A stretch of DNA of 64,000 nt from Bacillus amyloliquefaciens DSM 7 = ATCC 23350 (GTDB lineage: Bacteria > Bacillota > Bacilli > Bacillales > Bacillaceae), in assembly GCF_000196735.1 (NCBI RefSeq), contig NC_014551.1, positions 1,731,001 to 1,795,000 on the forward strand, written 5' to 3'. The notes below the pieces were generated by a model. The model saw only the letters and a program-made list of their open reading frames with translations, was not told where the DNA came from and ran no database searches. Made by a program: the position numbers and the translations under genes. Below, in pieces: positions 1 to 9,490 of the stretch; positions within the stretch are counted from its first letter, which is position 1; each line of letters begins with the position of its first letter.

Positions 1-1624
1 AACGGAAATCACTGAAGTGAACCCGCTCGCTCCGCACTATGTGTGCCCGAGCTGCCGGTATTCCGAATTCTTTAATGACGGATCCGTCGGTTCCGGTTTT
101 GACCTTCCGGATAAAAGCTGCCCGTCTTGCGGCACTCCTTTGAAAAAGGACGGACACGATATCCCGTTTGAAACGTTCTTAGGCTTCAAAGGCGATAAAG
201 TACCCGATATCGACTTGAACTTCTCAGGTGAGTATCAGCCGCATGCGCATAACTACACGAAAGTGCTGTTCGGTGAAGATAATGTTTACCGTGCGGGAAC
301 GATCGGCACCGTTGCGGAAAAGACGGCTTACGGATATGTGAAAGGCTATGCGGGCGACCACAACCTTCACATGCGCGGCGCTGAAATCGACCGCCTCGTA
401 CAGGGCTGCACCGGTGTTAAGAGAACGACCGGCCAGCACCCGGGGGGCATTATCGTTGTGCCTGATTATATGGATATTTACGATTTTTCACCGATTCAAT
501 TCCCGGCTGATGCGACGGGTTCTGAATGGAAAACAACTCACTTTGACTTCCACTCCATTCATGACAACCTGCTGAAGCTTGATATATTAGGACACGATGA
601 TCCGACAGTCATCCGGATGCTCCAGGATTTAAGCGGAATTGATCCGAAGACGATTCCGACGGATGATCCTGAGGTTATGAAGATTTTCCAAGGGACAGAA
701 TCACTCGGCGTCACTGAAGAGCAGATCGGCTGCAAAACGGGGACGCTCGGCATTCCTGAATTCGGGACGCGATTTGTGCGGCAGATGCTCGAAGATACGA
801 AGCCGACGACGTTCTCTGAGCTTGTTCAGATTTCCGGGCTTTCTCACGGGACTGACGTATGGCTCGGCAATGCGCAGGAACTGATACACAACAATACGTG
901 TGAACTGAGCGAAGTGATCGGCTGCCGCGATGACATCATGGTTTATTTGATCTATCAGGGCCTTGAGCCTTCACTGGCCTTTAAAATCATGGAATTTGTC
1001 CGTAAAGGCAAAGGCCTGACGCCGGAATGGGAAGAAGAAATGAAAAAGAACAATGTGCCGAACTGGTATATTGATTCATGCAAAAAAATCAAATACATGT
1101 TCCCGAAAGCCCACGCCGCCGCATATGTGTTAATGGCGGTACGGATTGCATACTTTAAAGTGCATCACGCGCTTTTATACTATGCTGCGTATTTTACCGT
1201 ACGTGCCGATGACTTTGACATTGATACGATGATTAAAGGCTCGACTGCCATCAGGGCGGTTATGGATGATATCAGCTCTAAAGGGCTTGATGCTTCGCCG
1301 AAGGAAAAAAACCTCCTTACCGTGTTAGAGCTTGCGCTTGAAATGTGTGAACGCGGCTATTCCTTCCAGAAGGTCGATCTATACCGTTCAAGCGCTTCGG
1401 AATTTATCATTGACGGCAACAGTCTGATCCCGCCGTTCAACTCAATTCCGGGTCTCGGAACCAACGCCGCTCTCAATATTGTAAAAGCGCGGGAAGAAGG
1501 AGAGTTCCTTTCAAAAGAAGACCTTCAAAAACGCGGAAAAGTGTCAAAAACCATTTTAGAGTATTTAGACCGCCACGGCTGTCTGGAGTCGCTTCCGGAC
1601 CAAAACCAGCTGTCACTGTTTTAA
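1..1624 (+). CDS. polC: DNA polymerase III subunit alpha, PolC type (3' part)
   Basis: C-terminal ~540 residues of the replicative Gram-positive DNA polymerase; the reading frame is open from base 2, so the gene starts before the window (full family length is about 1430-1440 residues). The piece has the zinc-binding cysteine pairs CPSC (near the start) and CPSCG (~30 residues later), and the palm motif PDIDLNF, whose two aspartates bind the catalytic metals. The fingers region and C-terminal domain follow. The last five residues, QLSLF, are a classic sliding-clamp binding motif. No frameshift is seen. PolC copies the chromosome at the fork and carries its own 3'-5' exonuclease in the part outside this window. 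The next gene starts 240 bases later behind its own promoter and leader. Confidence 0.97.
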   Translation, partial: TEITEVNPLAPHYVCPSCRYSEFFNDGSVGSGFDLPDKSCPSCGTPLKKDGHDIPFETFLGFKGDKVPDIDLNFSGEYQPHAHNYTKVLFGEDNVYRAGTIGTVAEKTAYGYVKGYAGDHNLHMRGAEIDRLVQGCTGVKRTTGQHPGGIIVVPDYMDIYDFSPIQFPADATGSEWKTTHFDFHSIHDNLLKLDILGHDDPTVIRMLQDLSGIDPKTIPTDDPEVMKIFQGTESLGVTEEQIGCKTGTLGIPEFGTRFVRQMLEDTKPTTFSELVQISGLSHGTDVWLGNAQELIHNNTCELSEVIGCRDDIMVYLIYQGLEPSLAFKIMEFVRKGKGLTPEWEEEMKKNNVPNWYIDSCKKIKYMFPKAHAAAYVLMAVRIAYFKVHHALLYYAAYFTVRADDFDIDTMIKGSTAIRAVMDDISSKGLDASPKEKNLLTVLELALEMCERGYSFQKVDLYRSSASEFIIDGNSLIPPFNSIPGLGTNAALNIVKAREEGEFLSKEDLQKRGKVSKTILEYLDRHGCLESLPDQNQLSLF

Positions 1625-1658
1625 GCTTTGGCAGCAAGCCTTTTAGGCGGAGTTTGAT

Positions 1659-1687
1659 TTGCATTAAATATATGGTTATGGTATAGT
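1659..1687 (+). promoter_or_regulatory. SigA-type promoter of the rimP-nusA-infB operon
   Basis: TTGCAT (1659-1664), 17-bp spacer, TATAGT (1682-1687, five of six consensus bases). It is the only good promoter between polC and rimP and would start a leader of about 170 nt. Recognised by eye. Confidence 0.6.
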
Positions 1688-1711
1688 TTTATTGGAAATG
1701 CTAACGATTAC

Positions 1712-1743
1712 CGAGGCCAAAGAGTGGGGAAACCCGCTCTTTT
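1712..1743 (+). promoter_or_regulatory. Leader hairpins ahead of rimP
   Basis: A stem AAAGAGTGGG / CCCGCTCTTT with a GAAA loop spans 1719-1743. CGAGGC (1712-1717) can instead pair with GCCTCG (1763-1768), and AGGCAATT (1753-1760) can pair locally with the same GCCT bases. The segments therefore compete for partners, which is typical of an attenuator leader. Confidence 0.45.
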
Positions 1744-1792
1744 GTATTGAACAGGCAATTTTGCCTCGACATGTCCATCGTTTTCTCAAAGC

Positions 1793-1820
1793 CCCTGCTC
1801 TTTAGAAGCAGGGTTTTTAT
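1793..1820 (+). terminator. Intrinsic terminator inside the rimP-nusA leader
   Basis: CCCTGCT (1793-1799) pairs with AGCAGGG (1807-1813), followed by TTTTT. It lies between the promoter at 1659 and rimP, so it would stop transcription before the operon. NusA-dependent termination in the leader of its own operon has been reported for B. subtilis; this hairpin is the obvious candidate here. Confidence 0.6.
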
Positions 1821-1866
1821 GCAGAGGAACGGCTGATATGATATCGACAGCACAAGGAGGAAAAAC

Positions 1867-2337
1867 ATGAGCAAAAAAGTGACTGATACCGTTCAAGAAA
1901 TGGCTCAGCCCATACTAGATGACCTTCAGCTTGAACTCGTAGACATTGAATTTGTCAAAGAGGGTCAAAACTGGTTCCTTCGCGTGTTTATTGATTCCGA
2001 TAACGGTGTTGATATTGAGGAGTGCGCCAAAGTCAGCGAAGCGTTAAGCGAAAAGCTGGATGAGGCCGATCCGATCACTCAAAACTACTTTCTTGAAGTA
2101 TCTTCTCCTGGAGCCGAGCGTCCATTAAAGAAAAAAGCCGACTTCGAAAAATCACTGGGCAAAAATGTGTACATGAAAACGTACGAACCGATTGACGGTT
2201 TAAAAGTGTTTGAAGGCAAATTGGCTGAATTTGATGGACAAACTGCTACAATAGAGATGACGATTAAAACAAGAAAGAAACGGGTCAATATTCCGTATGA
2301 AAAAATAGCTAACGCAAGATTAGCTGTAACTTTTTAA
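1867..2337 (+). CDS. rimP: Ribosome maturation factor RimP
   Basis: 156 residues, the usual RimP (YlxS) length. It helps late maturation of the 30S subunit and acts on free 30S particles in the cytoplasm. The N-terminal alpha/beta domain contains the conserved [12 protein letters not shown] and [16 protein letters not shown] segments, then [12 protein letters not shown]. The C-terminal half is a small SH3-like barrel. The start is ATG with AGGAGG six bases upstream. It is the first gene of the operon, 39 bases ahead of nusA, the standard Bacillus order. Confidence 0.95.
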   Translation: MSKKVTDTVQEMAQPILDDLQLELVDIEFVKEGQNWFLRVFIDSDNGVDIEECAKVSEALSEKLDEADPITQNYFLEVSSPGAERPLKKKADFEKSLGKNVYMKTYEPIDGLKVFEGKLAEFDGQTATIEMTIKTRKKRVNIPYEKIANARLAVTF

Positions 2338-2376
2338 TGAATGAAGTATTAGTGTTTAAGGGGGGAGACCGCTAAC

Positions 2377-3498
2377 ATGAGCAGTGAACTATTAGATGCC
2401 CTCACGATTCTTGAAAAAGAAAAAGGCATCAGTAAAGACATTATCATCGAAGCAATTGAAGCTGCCTTAATTTCTGCGTATAAGCGAAATTTTAACCAGG
2501 CGCAAAACGTACGGGTCGATCTGAACCGTGAGACGGGCACCATCCGCGTGTTCGCAAGAAAAGATGTCGTAGACGAGGTATACGATTCAAGGCTTGAAAT
2601 CTCGCTTGACGACGCCCAGCACATCCATCCGAACTACCTTGTCGGAGATGTCGTTGAAATAGAAGTAACGCCGAAAGACTTCGGCCGCATTGCTGCGCAG
2701 ACAGCAAAACAAGTTGTGACGCAGCGTGTCCGTGAAGCTGAGCGCGGCGTGATTTATTCAGAATTTATCGATCGTGAAGAAGACATCATGACGGGAATTG
2801 TACAGCGTTTAGACAGCAAATTTATTTACGTGTCTCTCGGCAAGATTGAAGCGCTGCTGCCCGTTAATGAACAAATGCCGAATGAGAGCTATAAACCTCA
2901 CGATCGTATTAAAGTATTCATTACAAAAGTCGAAAAAACGACAAAAGGGCCGCAAATCTATGTATCAAGAACACATCCCGGTCTTTTGAAGCGTCTTTTT
3001 GAAATCGAAGTGCCGGAAATTTATGACGGAACGGTCGAACTGAAATCCGTTGCCAGAGAAGCGGGCGACCGCTCTAAAATCTCCGTCCGCACTGATGATC
3101 CTGACGTCGATCCTGTCGGTTCATGCGTCGGTCCTAAAGGCCAGCGCGTACAGGCGATCGTCAATGAACTGAAAGGCGAAAAAATTGATATTGTCAACTG
3201 GTCTGACGATCCGGTTGAATTTGTTGCCAATGCGCTCAGCCCATCTAAAGTGCTGGATGTCATCGTCAACGAAGAAGAAAAAGCCACGACTGTCATCGTT
3301 CCTGATTACCAGCTTTCTCTGGCAATCGGAAAAAGAGGGCAAAACGCCCGCTTAGCCGCGAAACTGACAGGATGGAAAATTGATATCAAAAGTGAAACGG
3401 ATGCAAGAGACATTGGCATCTTTCCGAGAGAGCATGAAGAAGATGACGATTTAGAGCCGCTCTTTATGGAGCCTGAAACAGCCGAATCGGATGAATAA
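2377..3498 (+). CDS. nusA: Transcription termination/antitermination factor NusA
   Basis: 373 residues, the short Gram-positive form without the acidic C-terminal repeats of the E. coli protein. It binds RNA polymerase and modulates pausing and intrinsic termination. The N-terminal polymerase-binding domain covers about residues 1-125, an S1 domain follows (about 130-200), then two KH domains with the signatures GPKGQRVQ (about 250) and GKRGQNAR (about 315). The tail is acidic (EDDDLEPLF). Start ATG with a strong AAGGGGGGAG site. It lies inside the operon; the leader terminator at 1793-1820 may be its own feedback target. Confidence 0.97.
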   Translation: MSSELLDALTILEKEKGISKDIIIEAIEAALISAYKRNFNQAQNVRVDLNRETGTIRVFARKDVVDEVYDSRLEISLDDAQHIHPNYLVGDVVEIEVTPKDFGRIAAQTAKQVVTQRVREAERGVIYSEFIDREEDIMTGIVQRLDSKFIYVSLGKIEALLPVNEQMPNESYKPHDRIKVFITKVEKTTKGPQIYVSRTHPGLLKRLFEIEVPEIYDGTVELKSVAREAGDRSKISVRTDDPDVDPVGSCVGPKGQRVQAIVNELKGEKIDIVNWSDDPVEFVANALSPSKVLDVIVNEEEKATTVIVPDYQLSLAIGKRGQNARLAAKLTGWKIDIKSETDARDIGIFPREHEEDDDLEPLFMEPETAESDE

Positions 3499-3511
3499 GA
3501 GGTGACTTTAG

Positions 3512-3787
3512 GTGAATAAGCGAAAAAAAATTCCTCTGCGCAAATGTGTGGTAACGGGGGAAATGAAGCCTAAAAAGGAACTGATCCGAATTGTCCGTTC
3601 AAAAGAAGGAGAGATTTCAGTCGATCCGACAGGCAAGAAGAACGGGCGGGGTGCCTATATCACCCTTGAGAAAGAATGCATCTTAGCTGCGAAAAAGAAA
3701 AACACATTGCAAAATCAATTTCAATCACAAATCGATGACCAGATTTTCGAAGAATTGCTGGAACTGGCGGAAAAGGTGAAAAAATAA
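3512..3787 (+). CDS. rnpM: RNase P modulator RnpM (YlxR family)
   Basis: 91 residues, small and basic, DUF448/YlxR family. The conserved segments [20 protein letters not shown] and GRGAYI are present. Its B. subtilis orthologue binds the RNase P RNA and lowers RNase P activity, hence the name RnpM. Start is GTG at 3512 with AGAGGTGA just upstream. It sits 13 bases after nusA and 1 base ahead of ylxQ, so the three are almost certainly cotranscribed and translationally close. Confidence 0.88.
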   Translation: MNKRKKIPLRKCVVTGEMKPKKELIRIVRSKEGEISVDPTGKKNGRGAYITLEKECILAAKKKNTLQNQFQSQIDDQIFEELLELAEKVKK

Positions 3788-3788
3788 C

Positions 3789-4091
3789 ATGTCTGGAATG
3801 GAATGGTTTCCCTTGCTGGGTCTGGCCAATCGAGCTCGTAAGGTCGTGTCGGGCGAGGACTTGGTTATAAAAGAAATTAGAAATGCGCGTGCAAAACTTG
3901 TTCTGCTGACAGAAGATGCATCTGCGAATACTGCAAAAAAAGTATCCGATAAATGCAATTATTATAAAGTACCTTATAAAAAAGTCGAAAGCCGCGCGGA
4001 TCTCGGCCGCTCTATCGGCAAGGAATCACGTGTCGTTGTCGCCGTCACTGACCAAGGTTTTGCGAATAAGCTGATCAGCTTGCTCGATTAA
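3789..4091 (+). CDS. ylxQ: L7Ae-family kink-turn RNA-binding protein YlxQ
   Basis: 100 residues, related to ribosomal proteins L7Ae/L30e. The central stretch ([16 protein letters not shown], then [16 protein letters not shown]) is the typical L7Ae fold. Bacterial YlxQ proteins bind kink-turn RNA in vitro, but their cell target is unclear. Start ATG with AAAGGTG upstream; the stop of rnpM lies two bases before. Placed between rnpM and infB, as in all subtilis-group genomes. Confidence 0.88.
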   Translation: MSGMEWFPLLGLANRARKVVSGEDLVIKEIRNARAKLVLLTEDASANTAKKVSDKCNYYKVPYKKVESRADLGRSIGKESRVVVAVTDQGFANKLISLLD

Positions 4092-4110
4092 TATTTTTGG
4101 GGGTGAACGA

Positions 4111-6264
4111 ATGGCTAAAATGAGAGTATACGAATATGCAAAAGCCATCAATGTTTCAAGTAAGGAAATTTTGACGGCGCTGAAAAACATGGATATAGTA
4201 GTAAATAACCATATGGCAACGCTTGAAGAAAAGACCATTAAGCAGCTTGATGCGAAATTTAAAAAAGGCGGCGCCGGCGTTAAATCTCAAAAGCCTGCGG
4301 AAACGAACAAAAACAAGCAGCCGCAAGGGGTTAATCAGCAGCCTGCTGGGAATCAACCAAACAAAATTCGAGACGGAAAGAAGAATGACGTGCAGAATAA
4401 TCAATTTAACAAAAACAAGAAGAATAACAACAACAACAAAAACAAAAACAAACGCAATCATAACAACAAAAATCAGCATCAGCAAAAACCGCTGAAGCCG
4501 AAAAAAGAGCTTCCTGAGAAAATTACGTTTTCCGGCTCTTTAACAGTCGGAGCCTTAGCCGAAGAACTGGGCAAAGAACCGTCTGAAATCATTAAAAAGC
4601 TGATGCTTCTGGGCGTAATGGCTACGATTAACCAGGAGCTTGACAAAGACACAATCGAACTGATCGCATCTGAATACGGTGTAGAAACAGAAGAAGTGAT
4701 TGTGCTTGAAGAAACTGAGCTTGAAAAATATGAAGAGGCTGACAAAGAAGAAGATCTTCAAATCCGTCCGCCTGTCGTAACGATCATGGGCCACGTTGAC
4801 CACGGGAAAACGACCCTTCTTGACAGCATCAGAAAGACTAAAGTTGTTGAAGGAGAAGCCGGCGGAATCACCCAGCATATCGGGGCTTACCAGATCGAAG
4901 AAAACGGCAAAAAAATCACTTTCCTTGATACACCCGGACACGCAGCGTTCACAACGATGCGCGCACGCGGAGCGGAAGTAACCGATATTACCATTTTAGT
5001 CGTAGCGGCTGATGACGGCGTTATGCCGCAAACAGTCGAAGCCATCAACCATGCGAAAGCGGCTGAGGTTCCGATTATCGTTGCCGTGAATAAAGTGGAT
5101 AAAGAAAGCGCGAACCCTGACCGTGTTATGCAGGAACTGACTGAATACGGACTCGTTCCGGAAGCATGGGGAGGAGAAACGATTTTCGTTCCTCTGTCCG
5201 CTCTTACAGGTAAGGGAATTGACGAGCTTGTCGAAATGATTCTGCTTGTCAGTGAAGTAGAAGAGCTGAAAGCCAATCCGAACCGTCAGGCAAAAGGAAC
5301 GGTTATTGAAGCTGAGCTCGATAAAGGAAGAGGATCTGTTGCGACACTTCTCGTTCAAACGGGAACATTGCAAGTCGGAGATCCGATCGTTGTCGGAAAT
5401 ACATTCGGCCGCGTGCGGGCCATGGTCAATGATCTCGGCCGCCGCGTGAAAACAGCCGGACCGTCCACACCTGTGGAAATCACGGGCTTAAATGACGTAC
5501 CGCAAGCTGGCGATCAATTCCTCGTCTTTAAAGACGAAAAAACAGCCCGTTCTGTCGGTGAAGCGCGTGCTTCCAAGCAATTGGAAGAACAGCGCAGCGA
5601 CAAAGCGAAGCTGAGCCTTGATGATCTGTTTGAGCAAATTAAACAAGGCGATGTCAAAGATATCAACTTAATCGTAAAAGCGGACGTTCAAGGTTCTGCC
5701 GAAGCGTTAACGGCCGCTCTTCAAAAAATTGAAGTAGAAGGCGTAAAAGTGAAAATCATTCACACAGGCGTCGGTGCGATTACGGAATCAGACATCATTC
5801 TCGCATCTGCTTCAAATGCAATCGTTATCGGGTTTAATGTGCGCCCAGACGGAAATGCTAAGAGCACGGCTGAAGCTGAAAATGTAGATATCCGTCTTCA
5901 CCGTATCATTTACAAAGTCATCGAAGAAATTGAAGCGGCGATGAAAGGAATGCTTGATCCTGAATACGAAGAAAAAGTCATCGGTCAGGTTGAAGTGCGC
6001 CAAACATTCAAAGTGTCGAAAATCGGCACGATTGCCGGCGGATATGTAACAGACGGCCACATTACACGTGACAGCGGACTTCGCTTGATCCGTGACGGCG
6101 TGGTAATCTTCGAAGGGGAAGTAGATGTTCTGAAACGCTTCAAAGATGATGTGAAAGAAGTTTCACAAGGGTATGAATGTGGTATTACGATTAAGAAATA
6201 CAATGACATCCGCGAAGGTGACATCCTTGAAGCGTATGTCATGCAGGAAATCGAAAGAAAGTGA
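4111..6264 (+). CDS. infB: Translation initiation factor IF-2
   Basis: 717 residues. GTPase that brings initiator tRNA to the 30S subunit and promotes subunit joining. An N-terminal IF2_N domain is followed by a very low-complexity Asn/Lys/Gln linker (about residues 90-130), then a second IF2_N-like segment. The G domain has GHVDHGKT at 227-234, DTPGHAAF and NKVDK. Domains II, III and the tRNA-binding C-terminal domain follow. Start ATG with GGGGGTGA upstream. In-frame internal starts are possible, as the B. subtilis gene makes two forms, but I cannot pick one. The stop overlaps the GTG start of ylxP by 4 bases. Confidence 0.97.
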   Translation: MAKMRVYEYAKAINVSSKEILTALKNMDIVVNNHMATLEEKTIKQLDAKFKKGGAGVKSQKPAETNKNKQPQGVNQQPAGNQPNKIRDGKKNDVQNNQFNKNKKNNNNNKNKNKRNHNNKNQHQQKPLKPKKELPEKITFSGSLTVGALAEELGKEPSEIIKKLMLLGVMATINQELDKDTIELIASEYGVETEEVIVLEETELEKYEEADKEEDLQIRPPVVTIMGHVDHGKTTLLDSIRKTKVVEGEAGGITQHIGAYQIEENGKKITFLDTPGHAAFTTMRARGAEVTDITILVVAADDGVMPQTVEAINHAKAAEVPIIVAVNKVDKESANPDRVMQELTEYGLVPEAWGGETIFVPLSALTGKGIDELVEMILLVSEVEELKANPNRQAKGTVIEAELDKGRGSVATLLVQTGTLQVGDPIVVGNTFGRVRAMVNDLGRRVKTAGPSTPVEITGLNDVPQAGDQFLVFKDEKTARSVGEARASKQLEEQRSDKAKLSLDDLFEQIKQGDVKDINLIVKADVQGSAEALTAALQKIEVEGVKVKIIHTGVGAITESDIILASASNAIVIGFNVRPDGNAKSTAEAENVDIRLHRIIYKVIEEIEAAMKGMLDPEYEEKVIGQVEVRQTFKVSKIGTIAGGYVTDGHITRDSGLRLIRDGVVIFEGEVDVLKRFKDDVKEVSQGYECGITIKKYNDIREGDILEAYVMQEIERK

Positions 6265-6539
6265 TCGGATTTGCGGAATGTGAATGCATCATTTACGATG
6301 CGGGATCATTAAAGGAGAAACGAGCCGTTCTGAAGCGGATTATGACGAGGGTTCAGAATAAGTTCAACGTGTCGGCAGCTGAAATCGGCTATCAGGACAC
6401 TTGGCAGCGGACCAGCTTCGGAATCGCCGTCGTCTCCTCCTCTCACGTTCAGGCGGAAAAGGAGATTCAGCGCGTACTCGCGTTTATTGACTCCTTTCCC
6501 GAAATAGAACGGACGATCACTAGAACAGAGTGGTTTTAA
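6261..6539 (+). CDS. ylxP: DUF503-family protein YlxP
   Basis: 92 residues, DUF503. The conserved [22 protein letters not shown] segment and the FPEIE ending are visible. Role is not established; the gene always sits between infB and rbfA, which suggests a link with translation or ribosome assembly (inference). Start is GTG at 6261, overlapping the infB stop in the arrangement GTGA, so the two are probably translationally coupled. Confidence 0.85.
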   Translation: MIGFAECECIIYDAGSLKEKRAVLKRIMTRVQNKFNVSAAEIGYQDTWQRTSFGIAVVSSSHVQAEKEIQRVLAFIDSFPEIERTITRTEWF

Positions 6540-6555
6540 CTTAGAGGTGATTGAA

Positions 6556-6909
6556 TTGAGTATGAGAGCAAACCGTGTCGGAGAACAGATGAAAAAAGAG
6601 CTTGGGGATATTATCAGCCGAAAGCTGAAAGACCCGAGAATCGGATTTCTGACTGTAACAGACGTACGTGTTTCAGGTGATTTGCAAATAGCGAAGGTGT
6701 ATATCTCCGTTCTCGGCGGAGAGAAAAAGAAAGAGGAGGCGCTGAAAGGCCTTGAGAAAGCGAAGGGATTTATCCGTTCCGAAATCGGCAGCCGAATCAG
6801 ACTCCGTAAAACGCCTGAGCTTGAATTTGAATTTGATGAATCAATTGAATACGGCAACCGTATTGAAACATTGATTCACGAACTGCATTCAGATAAACCG
6901 TCTGAATAA
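6556..6909 (+). CDS. rbfA: Ribosome-binding factor A
   Basis: 117 residues. RbfA is a KH-like RNA-binding protein that assists 16S rRNA 5' end maturation and 30S assembly in the cold. Conserved [19 protein letters not shown] and [10 protein letters not shown]-like segments are seen. I take the TTG at 6556 as start because AGAGGTGA (6543-6550) lies five bases before it and the protein then begins MSMRANRV as in B. subtilis. The upstream in-frame GTG at 6547 lies inside that ribosome binding site. Confidence 0.93.
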   Translation: MSMRANRVGEQMKKELGDIISRKLKDPRIGFLTVTDVRVSGDLQIAKVYISVLGGEKKKEEALKGLEKAKGFIRSEIGSRIRLRKTPELEFEFDESIEYGNRIETLIHELHSDKPSE

Positions 6910-6912
6910 CGG

Positions 6913-6948
6913 GAAAAGAGGATGGGCGTTGTCGTCTGTCCTCTTTTC
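6913..6948 (+). repeat. 10-bp inverted repeat between rbfA and truB
   Basis: GAAAAGAGGA (6913-6922) pairs perfectly with TCCTCTTTTC (6939-6948) around a 16-base loop. The downstream bases are TGCGTTTTACGG, so it lacks a real U tract. It could be a weak terminator, an RNA stability element or a processing site. Confidence 0.6.
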
Positions 6949-6992
6949 TGCGTTTTACGGGATACAAATGATAACAAAGGAGCGAAAGACAG

Positions 6993-7922
6993 ATGGTTAA
7001 CGGAGTTCTCCTTTTACATAAACCGGTCGGCATGACTTCTCACGACTGTGTAATGAAAATAAGAAAACTGTTAAAAACAAAGAAAGTCGGTCATACGGGC
7101 ACACTTGATCCGGAAGTGTCAGGCGTACTGCCGATCTGTGTCGGACGGGCCACAAAGATCGTTGAGTACGTTACCGACAAGTCAAAAACGTACGATGCTG
7201 AGATCACTCTCGGCTTCTCCACCTCGACTGAAGATCAGACGGGGGAAACCGTCAGCGTAAAACCTGTCAAGGAGCCGATAAATGAAACGGACATCAAAGC
7301 CGTTTTAGACGAACTAAAGGGACCGCAGGAGCAAGTGCCGCCGATGTATTCCGCGGTGAAGGTGAACGGGAAAAAGCTCTATGAATACGCCCGAGCGGGT
7401 ATTGAAGTGGAGCGGCCGAAGCGGAATATCACGATTGAAGATATCTCCCTCACTTCACCTGTCACTTATACGGATGATACAGCGTCATTCCGCTTCACAG
7501 TCACGTGCTCAAAAGGGACTTACGTCAGAACATTGGCAGTGACAATCGGTGAAAAGCTCGGCTATCCCGCGCATATGTCGCATCTTATCCGGACTGCTTC
7601 CGGCGATTTCAGCCTTGATGAGTGTTTCACGTTTGATGAGCTTGAGCAGCAGGCTTCAGACGGCACGGTTGCAGAGCATGCGGTGCCGATTGAAAGAGCG
7701 CTCAATCATTTGCCGAAATGGGTCATAAGTGATACATTAGCTAAGAAAGCTGAAAACGGGTCAGTGTTTGACATCCCGGCTGAATTTTCTGCAATGACAG
7801 CTGACGCCCGTATAGCGGTCTGTACCGAAGCCGGAGAATGTGTGGCCATTTATATGCCGCACCCTTCAAAAAAAGGACTGCTGAAACCGGCTAAAGTGCT
7901 GATGCAAAAAAGCGAACAATAA
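6993..7922 (+). CDS. truB: tRNA pseudouridine(55) synthase TruB
   Basis: 309 residues. Converts U55 of the T loop of tRNAs to pseudouridine. The catalytic motif GHTGTLDPEVSGVL contains the nucleophile Asp39. The KTYDAEITLG and VKVNGKKLYEYAR segments are typical. A C-terminal region of about 60 residues (TruB C-terminal/PUA-like) follows. Start ATG with AAAGGAG upstream. It precedes ribC by 19 bases, the usual pairing. Confidence 0.95.
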   Translation: MVNGVLLLHKPVGMTSHDCVMKIRKLLKTKKVGHTGTLDPEVSGVLPICVGRATKIVEYVTDKSKTYDAEITLGFSTSTEDQTGETVSVKPVKEPINETDIKAVLDELKGPQEQVPPMYSAVKVNGKKLYEYARAGIEVERPKRNITIEDISLTSPVTYTDDTASFRFTVTCSKGTYVRTLAVTIGEKLGYPAHMSHLIRTASGDFSLDECFTFDELEQQASDGTVAEHAVPIERALNHLPKWVISDTLAKKAENGSVFDIPAEFSAMTADARIAVCTEAGECVAIYMPHPSKKGLLKPAKVLMQKSEQ

Positions 7923-7941
7923 GAAAAAAGGTGACCGTTCT

Positions 7942-8883
7942 GTGAAGACGATACATATTTCTCATCCGCATCATTTACAAAAAGAAGAGCAGCCGGCGTC
8001 TGTCATGGCGCTCGGCTACTTTGACGGCGTTCATTTAGGGCACCGGAAAGTAATCGGAACAGCCAGACAAATTGCCGAAGAAAAAGGCCTGTCGCTGGCC
8101 GTCATGACGTTTCATCCCCACCCTTCCCATGTTTTGGGCAGGGACAAAGAGCCAAAGGATCTGATTACGCCGCTTGAAGATAAAATCAGCCAGATCGGAC
8201 GTTTAGGCGCCGATGTGCTGTATATCGTAAAGTTTGATGAAGCGTTTGCGGCTTTGTCTCCAAAACAGTTTGCCGAGGATTATATTTTAGGATTAAACGC
8301 TCAGCATGCTGTGGGCGGCTTTGATTTTACGTACGGAAAATACGGAAAAGGCACGATGGCCACACTGCCGGACGATTTAAACGGCAAGGCTGAATGCACG
8401 ACTGTCGAAAAACAGACCGAGCAAGACAGAAAGATCAGCTCCACTTACATCAGGTCGGCGCTGCAGGATGGCGACGTTGAGCTGGCACACACTCTCCTCG
8501 GCCAGCCGTATTTTATCCGGGGCACTGTGATTCACGGAGACAAAAGAGGCCGCACCATCGGCTTTCCGACGGCGAATATCGGCCTCAACAACAGTTATAT
8601 CGTGCCGCCGACAGGCGTTTATGCCGTGAAAGCCGAAATAAAAGGCGAGAAGTATGAAGGCGTCTGCAATATCGGCTATAAACCTACCTTTTATGAAAAG
8701 CGTCCCGATCAGCCGTCAATTGAAGTTCATTTATTTGATTTTCAACAGGATGTATACGGGGAAGACGTTAAAATCGAGTGGTACAAACGCATCCGCAGCG
8801 AACGGAAGTTTAACGGCATCGATGAACTGACGGCCCAGATCGAGAAAGACAAACAAGAAGCGATCCGTTTTTTCAGCAAATAA
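7942..8883 (+). CDS. ribC: Bifunctional riboflavin kinase / FAD synthetase
   Basis: 313 residues. Converts riboflavin to FMN and then FAD. The N-terminal nucleotidyltransferase domain has GYFDGVHLGH near residue 27 and the RKISSTYIR segment near 170. The C-terminal flavokinase domain starts near 185 with the signature GRTIGFPTANI. Start is GTG at 7942, preceded by AAAAGGTGA. Cytoplasmic. In B. subtilis loss of its activity derepresses riboflavin synthesis by lowering FMN. Last gene before the independently promoted rpsO. Confidence 0.95.
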   Translation: MKTIHISHPHHLQKEEQPASVMALGYFDGVHLGHRKVIGTARQIAEEKGLSLAVMTFHPHPSHVLGRDKEPKDLITPLEDKISQIGRLGADVLYIVKFDEAFAALSPKQFAEDYILGLNAQHAVGGFDFTYGKYGKGTMATLPDDLNGKAECTTVEKQTEQDRKISSTYIRSALQDGDVELAHTLLGQPYFIRGTVIHGDKRGRTIGFPTANIGLNNSYIVPPTGVYAVKAEIKGEKYEGVCNIGYKPTFYEKRPDQPSIEVHLFDFQQDVYGEDVKIEWYKRIRSERKFNGIDELTAQIEKDKQEAIRFFSK

Positions 8884-8925
8884 CGGAAAAATCATCAAAA
8901 GTACACAAATTTTATTCTAAAAGAT

Positions 8926-8954
8926 TTGCATATGGGCGCGATTTTTAGTATCAT
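8926..8954 (+). promoter_or_regulatory. Promoter of rpsO
   Basis: TTGCAT (8926-8931), 17-bp spacer, TATCAT (8949-8954, five of six). Predicted transcription start is near 8961, giving a leader of about 88 nt. Confidence 0.6.
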
Positions 8955-8960
8955 ATGTTT

Positions 8961-9318
<358 letters not shown>

Positions 9319-9322
9319 TCGT

Positions 9323-9349
9323 AAAAAGCGGGAGGATTCCCGCTTTTTT
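9323..9349 (+). terminator. Terminator after rpsO
   Basis: AAAAAGCGGGA pairs with TCCCGCTTTTT around a short loop, with the U tract at the end. Confidence 0.85.
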
Positions 9350-9413
9350 ATCGTATTAAAGCGAAAAAATAATGATAAAAAACAATGAAATCCTTTTACA
9401 TACTACTTTGACA

Positions 9414-9443
9414 TTGATATGTTCAATTCATTTCGTTCATAAT
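9414..9443 (+). promoter_or_regulatory. Likely promoter of pnpA
   Basis: TTGATA (9414-9419), 18-bp spacer, CATAAT (9438-9443). A perfect TTGACA at 9409-9414 has no -10 at the right distance, so the first pair is preferred. Confidence 0.45.
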
Positions 9444-9490
9444 AGGAGTAATTGATTATTTCACACATTAAGAGAGGAGCTCGTAATCGA

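Noticed and set aside
9452-9490. Upstream extension of pnpA
   Set aside because: ATG 9491 has GAGAGGAG upstream and gives the conserved start MGQEKH; the extra codons begin with ATT.
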